Shown here one piece after another: positions 22,775-34,305 of a stretch of 64,000 bases of DNA (within the stretch, counting starts at the first letter, position 1; the number at the start of each line of letters is the position of its first letter). The notes under the pieces were generated by a model that worked only from the letters and a program-made list of their open reading frames with translations, had not been told where the DNA came from and did not search any database. Position numbers and translations under genes: made by a program. Origin of the DNA: Zhengitettix transpicula (taxonomy: Eukaryota; Arthropoda; Insecta; Orthoptera; Tetrigidae). The stretch covers positions 78,660,532 through 78,724,531 of the forward strand of contig CM073591.1 of assembly GCA_037074705.1 (NCBI GenBank), written 5' to 3'.

Positions 22775-22816
<42 letters not shown>
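22775..22816. repeat. (TA)n microsatellite
   Basis: An uninterrupted run of about 21 TA units. Confidence 0.95.
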
Positions 22817-22819
<3 letters not shown>

Positions 22820-23089
22820 TTTGAGGCATGTTATTTATGATAATTTAAAACTTTTTCTACTAGCTGAAGTATACGAAGAATAAGAGATAATGTAATATCT
22901 TTGTGATAGTGGAGTCTCTGTGATTGAATGCTGAGGGAGATTTGGTGGGGAGATGTAATGGTAGTCAAAGGAGAAATAAAATTGATTAAAATATTTGTTG
23001 AAGTTTATAAACTTTAGAGTCTAATGCTGACTAGCTAGTAATTCAAAAAACGGGCACAAATATATATCACATATTATCCCGGGTTACGT

Positions 23090-23138
<49 letters not shown>
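23090..23138. repeat. (TA)n microsatellite at edge of copy B1
   Basis: AT/TA dinucleotides with one TG interruption, ending exactly where the TGTAAT terminus of family B copy B1 begins. Confidence 0.95.
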
Positions 23139-23141
<3 letters not shown>

Positions 23142-23840
23142 AATAAACAAAATAGGGTCTCCAATAAAGATTGTTACAAAATGACAATTAAAAACTTACA
23201 ATGCAAAAAAAACTCCTGACTTAAATAATTATTGAAATACGAAAGATGACGATAATTATATTTACATATTAGGTTTACAATTAATAAAATTCATTTTTTT
23301 GTTTACTTTACCCTTAGCTGTTCGTCTGGGCTCAAACTCACTCGATTTTTGTTAAACACATCACAGAAAGGCCATATTTCACTGAATTTAATGGATGTTG
23401 TAGTTTTCAAACACAAAGCACTTCCTGCTGTTAACTGTTAATGACGTTTTTTTTTAAAAAAAAAAAACCTTTGATAATTGCATGAATATGCCAATAGACG
23501 AAATACTTCAGACTGTCGACTCGTAATTCCAAAACCCGGGACTTTAATATATGTCTCTACTGCCTAATCACACTTGCTCAAATATGGTAACAGGAACTTT
23601 GAATCAGGGAATTCACAAAAACACCTTTCGCCTTCCTGATCCAAGCAACTCTGAATATCTCAAGTTCTGTATGTGGCAGTGCTGCCTGAGGCAACAATGC
23701 AACTTTAGCAAGCAAGCATTCTTGCTGATACATTCTTGTTGACACGACTTCAGCTACAATGAAATGGTCTCATATACCCGTCGCCGATAATGAAAATCGT
23801 AAAATTTGGTGTGTTAAATAATTACATATTCGTAATTACA
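23139..23840 (-). repeat. Family B repeat, copy B1: probable solo LTR
   Basis: The 702-bp unit begins TGTAATAAAC and ends GTAATTACA on the plus strand, so it has TG...CA ends with a six-base terminal inversion (TGTAAT/ATTACA), as LTRs do. It is the reverse complement of B2 (33602-34305) over most of its length; shared landmarks (minus strand) are TTTTCATTATCGGCG, AATGCTTGCTTGCT, GCCTCAGGCAGCACTGCC, GAGTCGACAGTCTGAAGTAT and GTGAAATATGGCCTTTCTGT. No retroviral coding sequence adjoins it. Target-site duplication is not clear because one side is a TA microsatellite. Frames inside it are not conserved between copies. Confidence 0.7.
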
Positions 23841-24904
23841 TAAATATATTGTATATGTATTATATAAGTACATAAACCTCTGAACATATTTTAATATTTG
23901 TATTTCTACCATATGTATAGTTACCAAATGTCAACTCAAGAGTGCGGGTAAGTCAAAACACGTTTGAATTATTGGCTACGGATTACTGCATTGTATTTGG
24001 TTACGTTTGCTTCATCTATTTTCGTGAGCTCAATAGCAGAAAAATAGTTGTGACGTAAATTGTAAGGACTTGTTTCCGCAGTGAAATAACCGAAGCCCAT
24101 CATCAAGAGAAGAATTTTGTAATTTGTGGAATAAAGTAACATCATCGCGTTTCTACCAATAAATTGACTGTTCTCATTCTGGGTGAACGGTGGTACATAT
24201 TTTATGCTTCACTTATAACCACGGTACTTTTGAATTCGGTTCCGTCAAGAGTAAATATGTATTGGAAGCTTTGTCCTCTTATTCTGATAAATTTCTGAGA
24301 TACTTAGTTACTCCGCCTGTTATCGATGTTCGTTTCCATTAGGCACCGACTGCGATAATTTAAGGGACTCCGTTTTCGTGGCGTTTCAATAGTTTAGGAA
24401 TCCATCATGAACGGTCGTTTGTAAAGGCGTCTAATCTGGAAATCTATTCTATTTCAGAACCTTGTAAGAGAATACTAATATTGACTGTTTCGTTGTAGCG
24501 AGTCAGTGAATTTACAAGTGGTCTAATTGTTGCTTGAGCCAATGCGTCATATCTGCACTGTAATATATGGCGTGTCTGAACGATAAACACATCCTTACAA
24601 ACGTATCCGTTAACTATACTTGAAATAATTACTGCACCTATACGTACCGGCAGCAAACGCGCTAATCTTGTAGGAGATGGAAAAGATTTCTTTGAAAATT
24701 AGAAGGAAATATGTCAGTTATTTTTCAAATGAAAGATGATACCGAGCTTGTCATTTAAAAAAACGTGTGTCGATGTGTTAAAAATGGTAAACATAATATT
24801 CATTTGGAATTAAAATATTGTGGCACCCGTGTGGAATTATTAGTAAGTGTTATTATCGTATTTTCCCTAGCAATATCGTTTAAGAATAACAAAGGAATCC
24901 TTAG
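23841..24904. other. Unassigned sequence
   Basis: No gene or repeat is recognised. Small frames on both strands show no motif. Confidence 0.45.
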
Positions 24905-25265
24905 CCAGGTTCTCTGCCCTGTAATTGTAGTGGGGGTAGACCGGAGCGGAGTTTAACACGAACCTTTGTTACTGCACCTTCGTTGCGTAAATTATTCTGA
25001 ACAAAATGGAAATATATTGTTTTCAGTTCAGGATATGACGTACGTTAAAAAACTTGTCCGTAGACGTAATAAGTGTACGGTGTGATAAAAATGCCTTGGC
25101 GCTGTATTTATATCCCATTCGTATTAATTCAATGAATGGATTTGACAAATTTAGTGGCGTTTCTCCAAGAGGAAGTTCCCATCTGGCGACAATGCTCCCC
25201 CCCCCTCTTTATTCTCCTTTCTTCTACTGCGAATCTAACACGCCATGTTATTCGGCATATACACT
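24905..25265 (+). repeat. Family C repeat, copy C2
   Basis: This is the second copy of the repeat at 15165-15510, in the same orientation, with the shared core AGTTTAACACGAACCTTTGT and the downstream GTTTTCAGTTCAGGATAT and GAAGTTCCCATCTGGCGACA blocks. The two copies differ by many substitutions and indels. Confidence 0.7.
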
Positions 25266-25994
25266 ATTCGAAACGTTGGTTTATTAATTATTCTTGCTAT
25301 ATAATTGTTTGGTCTATTTATTTCAACTTATTCTCCCTCGCTAATAATTCTTTTCAACTTCCGTTATTTTTAAACCTCCGTAGCTGAAACTGATCTAGGC
25401 AACGGAAAACCGACAACATATATTTGCTAATAATATTAATCGATTATGAATTTAATTGAAAATAAACAGTCTTGAATTTTTTTTAACAAGTATGTAAAAA
25501 TTCAAGGCCAATTAATTTTTTTATTTATTATATATTAATAATATTTTCCTGAAGAAGCATGATATTTACTCAAATATCTACTTTTTTAAATAAAAAATAC
25601 AGGTTTCATAAATAAGTCAGGGTCGCGGAAACAGTTTCTATAACTGAAAATATGGAGTGAAGGATTATATGAAAGTGAAACCAATACAGTTGGACAGCTC
25701 GAAGAGAAAAGGCTGAAAGCTTTTGAAACGTTGTGCTATACAAGAAGGTTCAAGATTAATGTGGAATGAGATAGTTTGAGTAAACAGGGGTAAGGGACGG
25801 AGGCTCGGAGCGTCCTCAGGAAGACACAAACCTAGGTACCCAGGAATACCGAACACTATTATACAACGTACAACGGAGAGAAATAAAAATATATCATTAG
25901 TGTGCCTCTTGGTTCATAAATGTAAATATCGATTTTGAAATAAAACTGGAGGTTAAAAGAGTTGATTAGTTTATGTTCATATTTTATCAATTTA
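25266..25994. other. Unassigned sequence
   Basis: AT-rich, no supported gene. It ends at a TA dinucleotide that borders the degraded mariner copy. Confidence 0.45.
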
Positions 25995-26390
25995 CGAGGG
26001 TGGTCGGAAAAGTTTCACACCTAACAATGATACAAGACACTTTCTCTTGAAATTGATTTTCATTTCTCTATAGTCTTCTGGTAAGTCTACGCAGTTCCCC
26101 AGCGATTCTCTTTAATCCGTCCAAATATTTACTCGGAGTCTTTCTCTGCAAAATAATTGTCTACGAAGGTCATTTGACGAAAATCTCTGTCCTCCGGGCG
26201 CAACTTTTGCAAGATGATAAGGAGGCTGTTCGAGCACTTTAAACCGTAATTCATGGATTTTCTCCATGGTAACCACTGAGGTGTGAGACGGCGCATTGTC
26301 TTTGTGAAACAATTTTTTTTTCCCGCATATGTGGCCGTTTTCCCGCAGTACTCAAGTATTGCCTTTCAAAAACAAGTATTTGATTAAACT
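25995..26390 (-). pseudogene. Degraded mariner, second lineage, 3' part
   Basis: The plus strand begins TACGAGGGTGGTCGGAAAAG, which on the minus strand is the 3' terminal repeat of a mariner element. Minus-strand translation gives FHKDNAPSHTSVVTMEKIHE with the second catalytic Asp, then PPYHLAKVAPGGQRFSSN, where the segment holding the third catalytic Asp (normally after PPYSPDL) is deleted. Further on, in other frames, FVDNYFAEKDSE and GNCVDLPEDY recall the normal C-terminus. The 5' end and 5' terminal repeat were not found. The element differs in sequence from the 12.7-kb mariner, so two mariner lineages have invaded this genome. Confidence 0.85.
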
Positions 26391-26600
26391 AGATTTTTTT
26401 CATTATCACAAAAACACTCCCATCGAATCACTCAATCGATTGTAAAACATCAAGTACACGTCCAAAATGGCGGAAATTTGGTGAGTATGTTTTAAGACAT
26501 GTTCAAACACATTCTATAGCCTTTGTTGACGATTGCTGCAATCTCCGTATTGTGATCGGAAACTATTCAGAGCTCCCTCAAATTTATTTCAACACATTTT

Positions 26601-26948
26601 TTAGCGTAACGGGCTACATGAGTGTAATCCACGTGGTGGTAACATAGGAAGGGATTTGAAAGAGGGAATGTGGAAAAGAAGAGGATCGTAGCCGATACTC
26701 GCCTAAAAGTGGTGCAGGTAAAACCCTACATCAGGTGGGTCTGGAACGGGGTGCTTGTCCCACGCTCTTCCGATGGCTTACTGGGGGAACACAGCATTAC
26801 CTTCTCCGTGCCTCGACCAGTTTAGGAGGCAGCTGGCCGACTGTTCCAATTGGGACAGAGAACAACTCTTACCGTATACCCAGGGTCTGTGGACCCGGAA
26901 AATAACCTATCAAAACAGGCCGAGCTGTCTCGACTTGTGGGAACCTTA
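26601..26948 (-). repeat. Family A repeat, copy A4
   Basis: It starts TTAGCGTAACGGGCTACATG and ends with CAGGCCGAGCTGTCTCGAC and AACCTTAG. An internal block around GATCCTACCC is deleted. It is followed within about 30 bp by copy A5 in the same orientation. Confidence 0.85.
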
Positions 26949-26980
26949 GTTTATGTATTTTATTTTTTTATCTTTTTTGA

Positions 26981-27360
26981 GGTGTAGACAGGCTATGTAT
27001 AGGGTAATCCACATAGTGGCAACTCCCCTTTATAGCATAGGAAAGGAATTTGAAAGGGGGGGGGTGCAGATGGGCAAAGGAAGATAGCTAAGGATCCTTC
27101 CCGGCAATTCGCCTCAAAGTTATGCAGGAAAAACCCTAGAAAAATCTGCATCAGGTAGGTCGGGCGTTTGGTACTTGTCCAACGCCCTTCCTATGGCAAG
27201 AGAGGGGCTTTCTGTGGGGTCGCAGCTTTCCCCTCGTCGTGCCTTGACCAGTTTAGGAGGCAGCTGGCCGACTATTCCAATACGAATAGCGGACAACTAT
27301 TACCGTATGCCCAAGTTCTGAGACCCAGGAACATACACCTCTCAAAACACGCCGAGGTGA
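26981..27360 (-). repeat. Family A repeat, copy A5
   Basis: It starts GGTGTAGACAGGCTATGTAT, the same variant start as A1 (the other copies read CAACAGGCTACATGAGGG), which suggests a subfamily. The block around the GTTAACTAGGGC landmark is deleted. It ends at CACGCCGAGGTGA, truncated at its sense 5' end. Confidence 0.85.
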
Positions 27361-28582
27361 ATATCCGAATTATAAATGTATATTAACAACAATATACTGC
27401 AATATATTTAATTAATTCGTTTTCAAAACTTTAAAGCAAGTGTTCTATAGGAGTGACAAAAAGTTGACATAATATAATTATAATTTCGTGTCAGGAAATT
27501 TTATGTGCATTACGTTATTTGATCCTGTTTATTTTAAGATCAACTACGTGATAAATTAAGTTGTCGGTGGAAAACAACATAAGATCCTCTATGTCGCCCG
27601 GCAGGATGCACGTAAAGATTTTTTTTTTCTAGGCCAAAAATTTTTGGATGAATGTGCTCTGGTTTCTGTTTCACAGACCAAGACCAACGGCAAAAGTAAG
27701 ATAACACTGTCTAGCTTTACGAGTTAAGTATGTTACACAAGGAGTGTTGAATGTAGCACAGGAGAGCGCAGCATCTGCAAGGATTACCGCACCTCGAGAA
27801 TGACATCATTCCGCTGTTAGGCCAAAGACCTCTGGGGAAGACGATCCTAATATGATTCGCTTACGGGTAGTTGGGCAGCGAAAGATCGTACGCACTGAAA
27901 CTGAAACACGATCTGTCTAGCCCTGAGATGCAGACTCCGTGGACGTGGAGGAAAAAAAAAAGGCTGCAACACTGTAATATTCCAGATGTTTGTTTTTAGT
28001 TGCTTATTTAAGATGTGGTAAATGTTTTTTCTGAATTCTGGAGTAATCTGATGTACTTAAACGTGCAACACGACTAATATTAGGGAAGTCGGCATAATTT
28101 AAAGAACGAACAGAGTTTGATGGTCCAATAAATAGACACGCATATTATTAATAACGTTATTTATAGTTACGTATAAAAGCAAGAGTTATGATTCAAAAAA
28201 GTATTATTTTTAAAAGTGTATGTTTAGACAAAGATTGTCACTGGTATATAAAGAATTTCAATTTTTTAATAAGGATTTGGCATTGAGAAATAATACTTCA
28301 AGTTTCTTCAATCTTTTCATACATAATTATTCAAATTAGTACCAATGTTCATCTGTTACCAGATTTATTAATGGCCACAGTAATAAACAATCATAATGAA
28401 ATGGGCAAAAACTTCAAAAAATTATATTATATTATTTCTGTTAAAATATGTGGCCGTTAATAAAATTTTATTCGAAATAATAACACGTGCATGTTGAATC
28501 TTTTGCGTCCCAATGTTAAAATGATTTAATAAATGGTTCTCGGTTAATGAACCGGGTAAATTTTTAGTCAGAACACTGTTCC
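27361..28582. other. Unassigned sequence
   Basis: No gene is recognised. The part at 27590-27960 is GC-richer and may be old repeat sequence, but no second copy was found in the window. Confidence 0.4.
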
Positions 28583-28619
28583 GCTGAGGACGGCGATGAT
28601 GATGAGTCGCTGGAAAAAA
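28583..28619 (+). ncRNA. Hammerhead-like motif H13 (weak)
   Basis: CTGAGGACGGCGATGATGAT then GAGTCGCTGGAAAAAA: a CTGANGA box, a GCGA/TCGC pairing that could form stem II, and a GAAA box. It is followed by TTGACCAGGTTGATAAGCC. It fits the general pattern of the other motifs but deviates at CTGAGGA and after GAAA. Low confidence. Confidence 0.2.
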
Positions 28620-31600
28620 TTGACCAGGTTGATAAGCCGAGATCAATTACTAAATCGATTCACCAGGGAAGTCTACGTTTGTTTACTGTCGATATTTACT
28701 TAGTTACAATATTATAATAATAATAAAACGTCATGGTTTGAAAATATTTGTTTTATATAGATAGATCAGTCTTCCACTGAAGCTACAGACGTAAAACAAA
28801 GTCGTTGTTAGTTTAATAAAATAGAAATAAATACAACTGAATGGAGATAATTCCGTATTAATAGTTAATTCGCGTTATTTAAATTTAATAAATGGTTAAT
28901 ACTGTAATCATTGATCGTGGCACATCGTCACTGCTTAGATACAGAAATAAATTTGTAATGATGTTTCTACCTCAATTATTCTACAGGAAAATAAATATTC
29001 CTGAACCATAGCTCTTGGGTGATTTATATTACTAATCATCTTCTAAGTGGTTTGATACACGTCATTGAATATCCCGGGACAAATAATTTGTTTTTCATTT
29101 TTTTGGGGAATGTTTGGAAAATTATGATTGAATTTATGGAAAGATTAACACAATACAAAAACGTGTAAATATTTACTTTTTCTACCGATTTAAAGTATAT
29201 GCTACGCACAACGTCCTTCTTCTTCCAATTTTGAAGCTTCGGTCCGTTCTGATCCAGTTTGTGTGGGAGATTCTGATTTGGCCGGGCAAGGTATCCGATC
29301 CACCCAACACGCTCTCTGTACGTCAGCTCACAGAAACCGAACACAGGAAATGTGTCACATTGAAATCAAACATTACTAACTATCATTTGCCAATCATCGT
29401 ACTTTTACGCCAGTGTCGAGGAATTCAGCTCGGACAAGTTTGAATTATTTTTGTACCTGACCGTGGCTCGCTGAAAATCATGCATACTTTCAGGTGTTTG
29501 GTGAATTTCGCTACGGACGTTTTTCTGCTGTACTCGGTTATCGCGAATATGCCTGACATTACAACATGCGTGGAGTACATCATTACATAAAGAGTGTCTT
29601 AGTTACGTCACAATGAGAACAACTGGAACGGAGGTGCGATTGTCGCTTCATGTCATGAGACATACTTCTAAAAATTTAAAGGATATTCGGATTGGTTCAA
29701 GAAAATACTACATGCTCAACTAAATGTGATTATCTTCGGTAATATAATTATTTTATACATTTAGTTATTCTGCACAACCAATTGGTGATCCTTGAAGCTT
29801 TATTATAACTACGAGTAATTTTTTAATTGCACGATAGCACATTAATTTTAACATGAATACGTTTTACTTGAGGGAAAGGTCGTATAAACCGTGACAATGA
29901 CCAATGATGAACCACGATATAAAAAATATATTGTAAAATTTGCTATTTATTTCATTTTTGCATTGATTATTTAAAATTAATTGCCTCGAGACAACACATT
30001 TATTAACACTAAATTTAAAAATAGAAATGTAATAATTGTTATAAATTGAGATGTTAATTTCCAACAGAATTGTAAAAGGTTCTAGCTCAGTTGGTAGACA
30101 TGAAAACACTTTTTCATCAGGGAATTAAGTGTGGTTGCTGTAATTGTCTGCAGAAATTGCTGGCTGACCAGAAACCTTGTGATTTGACCTCACTCTGCAT
30201 ATAAATAAATCGACGCTGTCTTACATTTGCTCTTTTCTGTACAACGTACGGCAAGCAGATCTCCACATGAGTTCAGGACATCTCTCGGAATAGCGTAATA
30301 CTCGCATTGGCGTGCAAGAACTAGGCTTGATCACCACAGCTCATCAGGACTTCTGCCGGAATGGCATGTTTCCAGTTTCACCTCTTCGCTTCCAATCCCC
30401 CGATTGTCGCTTCCGATTATTAACTCGCGATTCCCATTACAATAATTAAATCGCAGAATACAAAAGTAACACTGATGCAAAATAAAGAGTTTTGAATCAC
30501 AAATAGAACAGATCGGTGGCTAAATACTCAATTCAAATATCCTGAAGGAGTTAATACGTCGATAGCAGTTTATAATTGCCATAAAACTGTTTTAAAACAT
30601 CTTCCAACTTCGATAACCAAATCGAATTCACTTCATTACAATATATATATACATGCATATGAATGTATTTCCGAAACGCATGAAAACGTATTGCTGCTCC
30701 GATATTTTAGGCTTCGCTTTGTTTTTTCCCCTGATTTTAATATACCTTAATTATTTTAATATAATTTACTTCATTCATTTCCTACTAGTTGAGTTGTAAT
30801 ATACTAACAGAAAGTGATATAACGAGAGACGAAAAACTGTTTCTCGCGTTAATATATCTTAATACGGTAAGTTCTAGCCAATTGCATAAGAATTAGTGCA
30901 CACGTTCTGTCAGCAAAAAATACGAAACACAATAAATTTTCAGGTTTCTTAAACTTTACACTTTGGCTATTAGTTATAGATTTACTTGAATTGGTATGTT
31001 GGCTGAAGACCGAGTACGATGGAAATTTTCTCCTGAAGAAATCACGGATTATTTCTTATGGATCGCTAAATGTAATATGATTAAAGCGTTAAAACGGTTA
31101 AAGGTTTACAACGGAGACTTGAAACCCAGCACTGAAAGTCTTTTCTTGAGAATAGTGGATTTCTCTGATCTAGATTCTTGGTTCTAACCCGGACTGCTAT
31201 CTAACACTATTCTCTTTAGTATCTAATAAACGAGATAACGGGTCAACTTTCTCTCCCATAGAAAGAATATAATCGGTTTAAGAGGATTGTGCGCAACCAG
31301 CAGGCCAAAGGTTCCACGGAAGAAAAAAAATTCCAAGATAATTTCCTACACCCATCTAACAGTCAGTTATTTTTAAATTTTATGACTTCCTCTACTGATC
31401 AGCTCAAATACAATCTGACCTACATGATGGTTAAAATGATGAGCGGTGATTGTAAGGCATTTTATTTGATTACAATCGTCATTTTGACTTGATACTCGAG
31501 TGCTCGTATCGTTTTACTTTTACATTCCATATCTCTTCATGACCCTTGAAACAAGCTTGTAACGGGAAAATAAGTAGTAAATATTCGTTGGTTGTGTGAT

Positions 31601-31922
31601 GAGGCCAGTTCAAATGTAAACTGACAAAGATATACGTTCCTCTGATTTTCCCTGATTACTTTTGTGATCATTGCGGGAGGCATGATTAAGTTTCAATGAT
31701 TTATTTGCTTGTTGTAGAGGACAGAAAATTTATCTAGATTCTTCACTTTTAACGTATTACAGTGATCGAGTGAAAAAATTAATTGTCCAAGAATGTATAA
31801 ACTTGAAACATGAAGATTAGGTAATTATCGAACAGCATTAGTTAATTTAGTAGTAGTAGTAAGTTCCCAAACAATTTTCTCATATATATGTTCCGAACAG
31901 TTTATGTGATGACTCTTATTTA
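28620..31922. other. Unassigned 3.3-kb stretch
   Basis: No gene is recognised. Around 30078-30096, TCTAGCTCAGTTGGTAGACA matches a tRNA A box, but no B box follows at the right distance, so it is at most a tRNA or SINE head fragment. The remainder is AT-rich. Confidence 0.4.
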
Positions 31923-31980
31923 TATCACTTGATATAATTAAAAAAATCCGTCACGGAAAGCACTTATCTTTATTTGCCGG

Positions 31981-32021
31981 AGCTTTCGACCTTTAACTGG
32001 CCGTTGGCCTAATCATCAAAC
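31981..32021 (-). ncRNA. Hammerhead-like motif H7
   Basis: On the minus strand: TTGATGA, TTAGGCCAACGGCC, AGTTAAAG, GTC, GAAAGCTCC. The second box and the flanking GTC match H6 at 8078. The first box reads TTGATGA instead of CTGATGA, and the region between the boxes could fold into more than one hairpin. Probably a decayed motif. Confidence 0.3.
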
Positions 32022-32135
32022 AAAACTCATTATTTCATTATTTATTATGAAATGTGTGTTCCAAAACACAGATGTTTTTAGAACTTAATTGACGTACAAT
32101 AATGTAACAATAGATTGTACAATGAAAATTTATGT

Positions 32136-32168
32136 TTGATGATTATGACCAGTGAAATGACGAATGTT
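32136..32168 (+). ncRNA. Hammerhead-like motif H8 (degenerate)
   Basis: The mirror arm of H7: TTGATGATTATGACCAGTGA, AAT, GACGAATGTTCC. GAAA has become GAAT, so the core is broken. Confidence 0.2.
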
Positions 32169-32233
32169 CCAGAAAACAAATATAAGTATTATCCGTCACT
32201 GATAAAAAAGTTTTTTTTTAATTATATCACGTG

Positions 32234-33568
32234 AACATTTTCGGAATTTGGTGAGTATACCCTACGGTAAAAGCGATTTACTAATTTTATGGAAGTCATA
32301 GTGATCTAGAAGCCCAAACGCGAATAGTTCAAACCCCTTGAAAGAATCATTGGTGCCGTTGAGATCCTTTTCAAGCCGAAGTCAGCGATAAGATTTTTTT
32401 ACAACACTGTGTTAAAAGTTCTCATGTTTTGATCCGAAAGTAAAACTTCGTTGATTTGGTGATGGATTGGTTTGACGTTCTACTGGAAATCACACTAATG
32501 AAATTGCTTTGTTTCGTGTAAACTTCAGGTAGAAGCACAAGCCACTCGACTTAGGTGGGAGAAGAATTGGAAATGAATCTAATTTGGTCTTACATTAGGG
32601 CGGTAATCAGAATTCACCCGATCATTTAGAGACAATAAGGCCTTTAAGTGATCGAGGCGGCAATCGACCCAGTTTGTTGCCATGGCTACTTAACAACTTA
32701 CTGTTCTTAACAACTTACGAGTTGAACACAGTAAACAACAAACTCAACTAATTTAATTTAACGTAATTGGCGTTCTCACTGACGACAAATAAGTCTTACT
32801 TACGACATTCAACTATTTAAAGCTGGTTAAATTTCTATCTCAATAATTTTAATTATGTAGTCATTTAATGAGACCGAATCAGATTAGTCTATGCAAATTA
32901 GTAGGTCGAGAAAGGCCATCAAAAGTCAAATGCGTAAGAGAAATTTAATATTCTCAAAAAGCGATTATGAAACGTTGGAAACTTTAAATGAAGGAAAATA
33001 AGAATCAATATATAGGTCCGCTGCTTGAAGGTCCATACAACTCTACTAAATTAATTTCAAATAACTTTGAATGTATACTAAGATATACGTCACAGCAGTC
33101 CACAGGCGAGATATATAGAAGAAAATTCAAAGAAACATGATAATAAATAAGGACTGAACTTGTTTGTTGGACGTGGTCAGATTTGTATTTTTTTCTTCAA
33201 TACATAGTTTAAGTTTAATGGATGTTTATGCAGTTTCTACTCAAACAAAGTAAATGTTTGAAATCCGTTTATAATAACGTCAGTAAATTAATGTTCAGTA
33301 TAACAAATAAAATATATACGGACGACATACGGATATGCAAAGCTGGTAATTGATGTTGTTTACATTGTGCTCCTTTAGAAGTATGGGAAACAATCAATTG
33401 AGGCGGACCTGGTAATCTACGTAATCGGTGATTGAAACGTATGATTTTTTTTATTTATGTTAATGAAAGATCAATAAAGAGGCAGCATGTTCTTCACGGC
33501 TCAAATAAAACTCGAAAACATCCTTATTTAATAAAAATTCATATAATTATTCGCTACTATATAACTCG

Positions 33569-33572
<4 letters not shown>
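32234..33572. other. Unassigned sequence
   Basis: AT-rich; no gene or repeat is recognised. Confidence 0.45.

Positions 33573-33601
<29 letters not shown>
33573..33601. repeat. (TA)n microsatellite at edge of copy B2
   Basis: About 14 TA units, immediately before the TGTGGTAATT start of family B copy B2. Confidence 0.95.
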
Positions 33602-33604
<3 letters not shown>

Positions 33605-34305
33605 GGTAATTAAAAATATGTAATTATTTAATAAACAAAATATTCCGATTTTCATTATCGGCGGCGTAAATATGAGGATTGTCGACAAAAAAAAATACGG
33701 AGCCTATAATGCTTGCTTGCTGAAGTTGCATTGTTGCCTCAGGCAGCACTGCCACGTACAGAACTTGAGATATTCAGAGTTGTTTGGACCATGAAGGCGT
33801 AAAGTTTGTTTTGAGGAGTATGATATTCAGAGTTGCTTGGACCAGGAAGGCGAAAGGAGTTTTTTGTGAAGTCCCTGATTCAAAGTTCCTGGTACCATAT
33901 TTGAGCAAGTGTGATTAGGCAGTAGAGACATATTATATTAACATATTATATTGTAATTACGAGTCGACTGTCTGAAGTATTTCGTCTATTGGCATATTCA
34001 TACAATTATCAAAGTTTTTTTTTTAAAAAAACGTCATTAACAGTTAAGAGCAGGAAGTGCTTTGTGTTTGAAAACTACAAATTCAGTGAAATATGGCCTT
34101 TCTGTGATGTGTTTAACAAAAATCGAGTGAGTTCGAGCCCAGACGAACAGCTAAGGATAAAGTAAACAAAAAAAGAAATATTATTAATTGTTACTAATGT
34201 GTAAATATAATTATCGTCAGATTTCGTATTTTAATAATTATTTAAGTCAGGAATTTTTCACATTGTAAAATTTTAATTGTAATTTTGTAACATTCTTGTA
34301 AAAAA
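33602..34305 (+). repeat. Family B repeat, copy B2
   Basis: It starts TGTGGTAATTAAAAATATG and runs through TTTTCATTATCGGCGGCG, GCCTCAGGCAGCACTGCCAC, GAGTCGACTGTCTGAAGTAT and GTGAAATATGGCCTTTCTGT to TTTTGTAACATTC. It is high in identity to B1 on the opposite strand. It contains an internal tandem repeat of about 55 bp (GATATTCAGAGTTG-TTGGACCA at about 33766 and 33826) that B1 has only once. The expected TTTATTACA right terminus is missing, so the right end is truncated or altered. Confidence 0.75.

Larger units (their letters stand above)
31923..32233. repeat. Palindrome with outward hammerhead-like cores H7/H8
   Basis: The reverse complement of about 31923-32023 aligns with about 32135-32233: GTTTGATGATTA, then a CAGT and GAAAG/GAATG block, CCGTGACGG/CCGTCACTG and finally AATTATATCA(A/C)GTG. 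Arms are about 100 bp and the centre about 110 bp. The arms are diverged but collinear. The size and geometry match the 673-1117 element, though the sequence is a different subfamily. Confidence 0.65.

Noticed and set aside
30078..30096. tRNA A-box-like sequence TCTAGCTCAGTTGGTAGA
   Set aside because: No B box at the expected distance and no cloverleaf closure, so not a tRNA gene.
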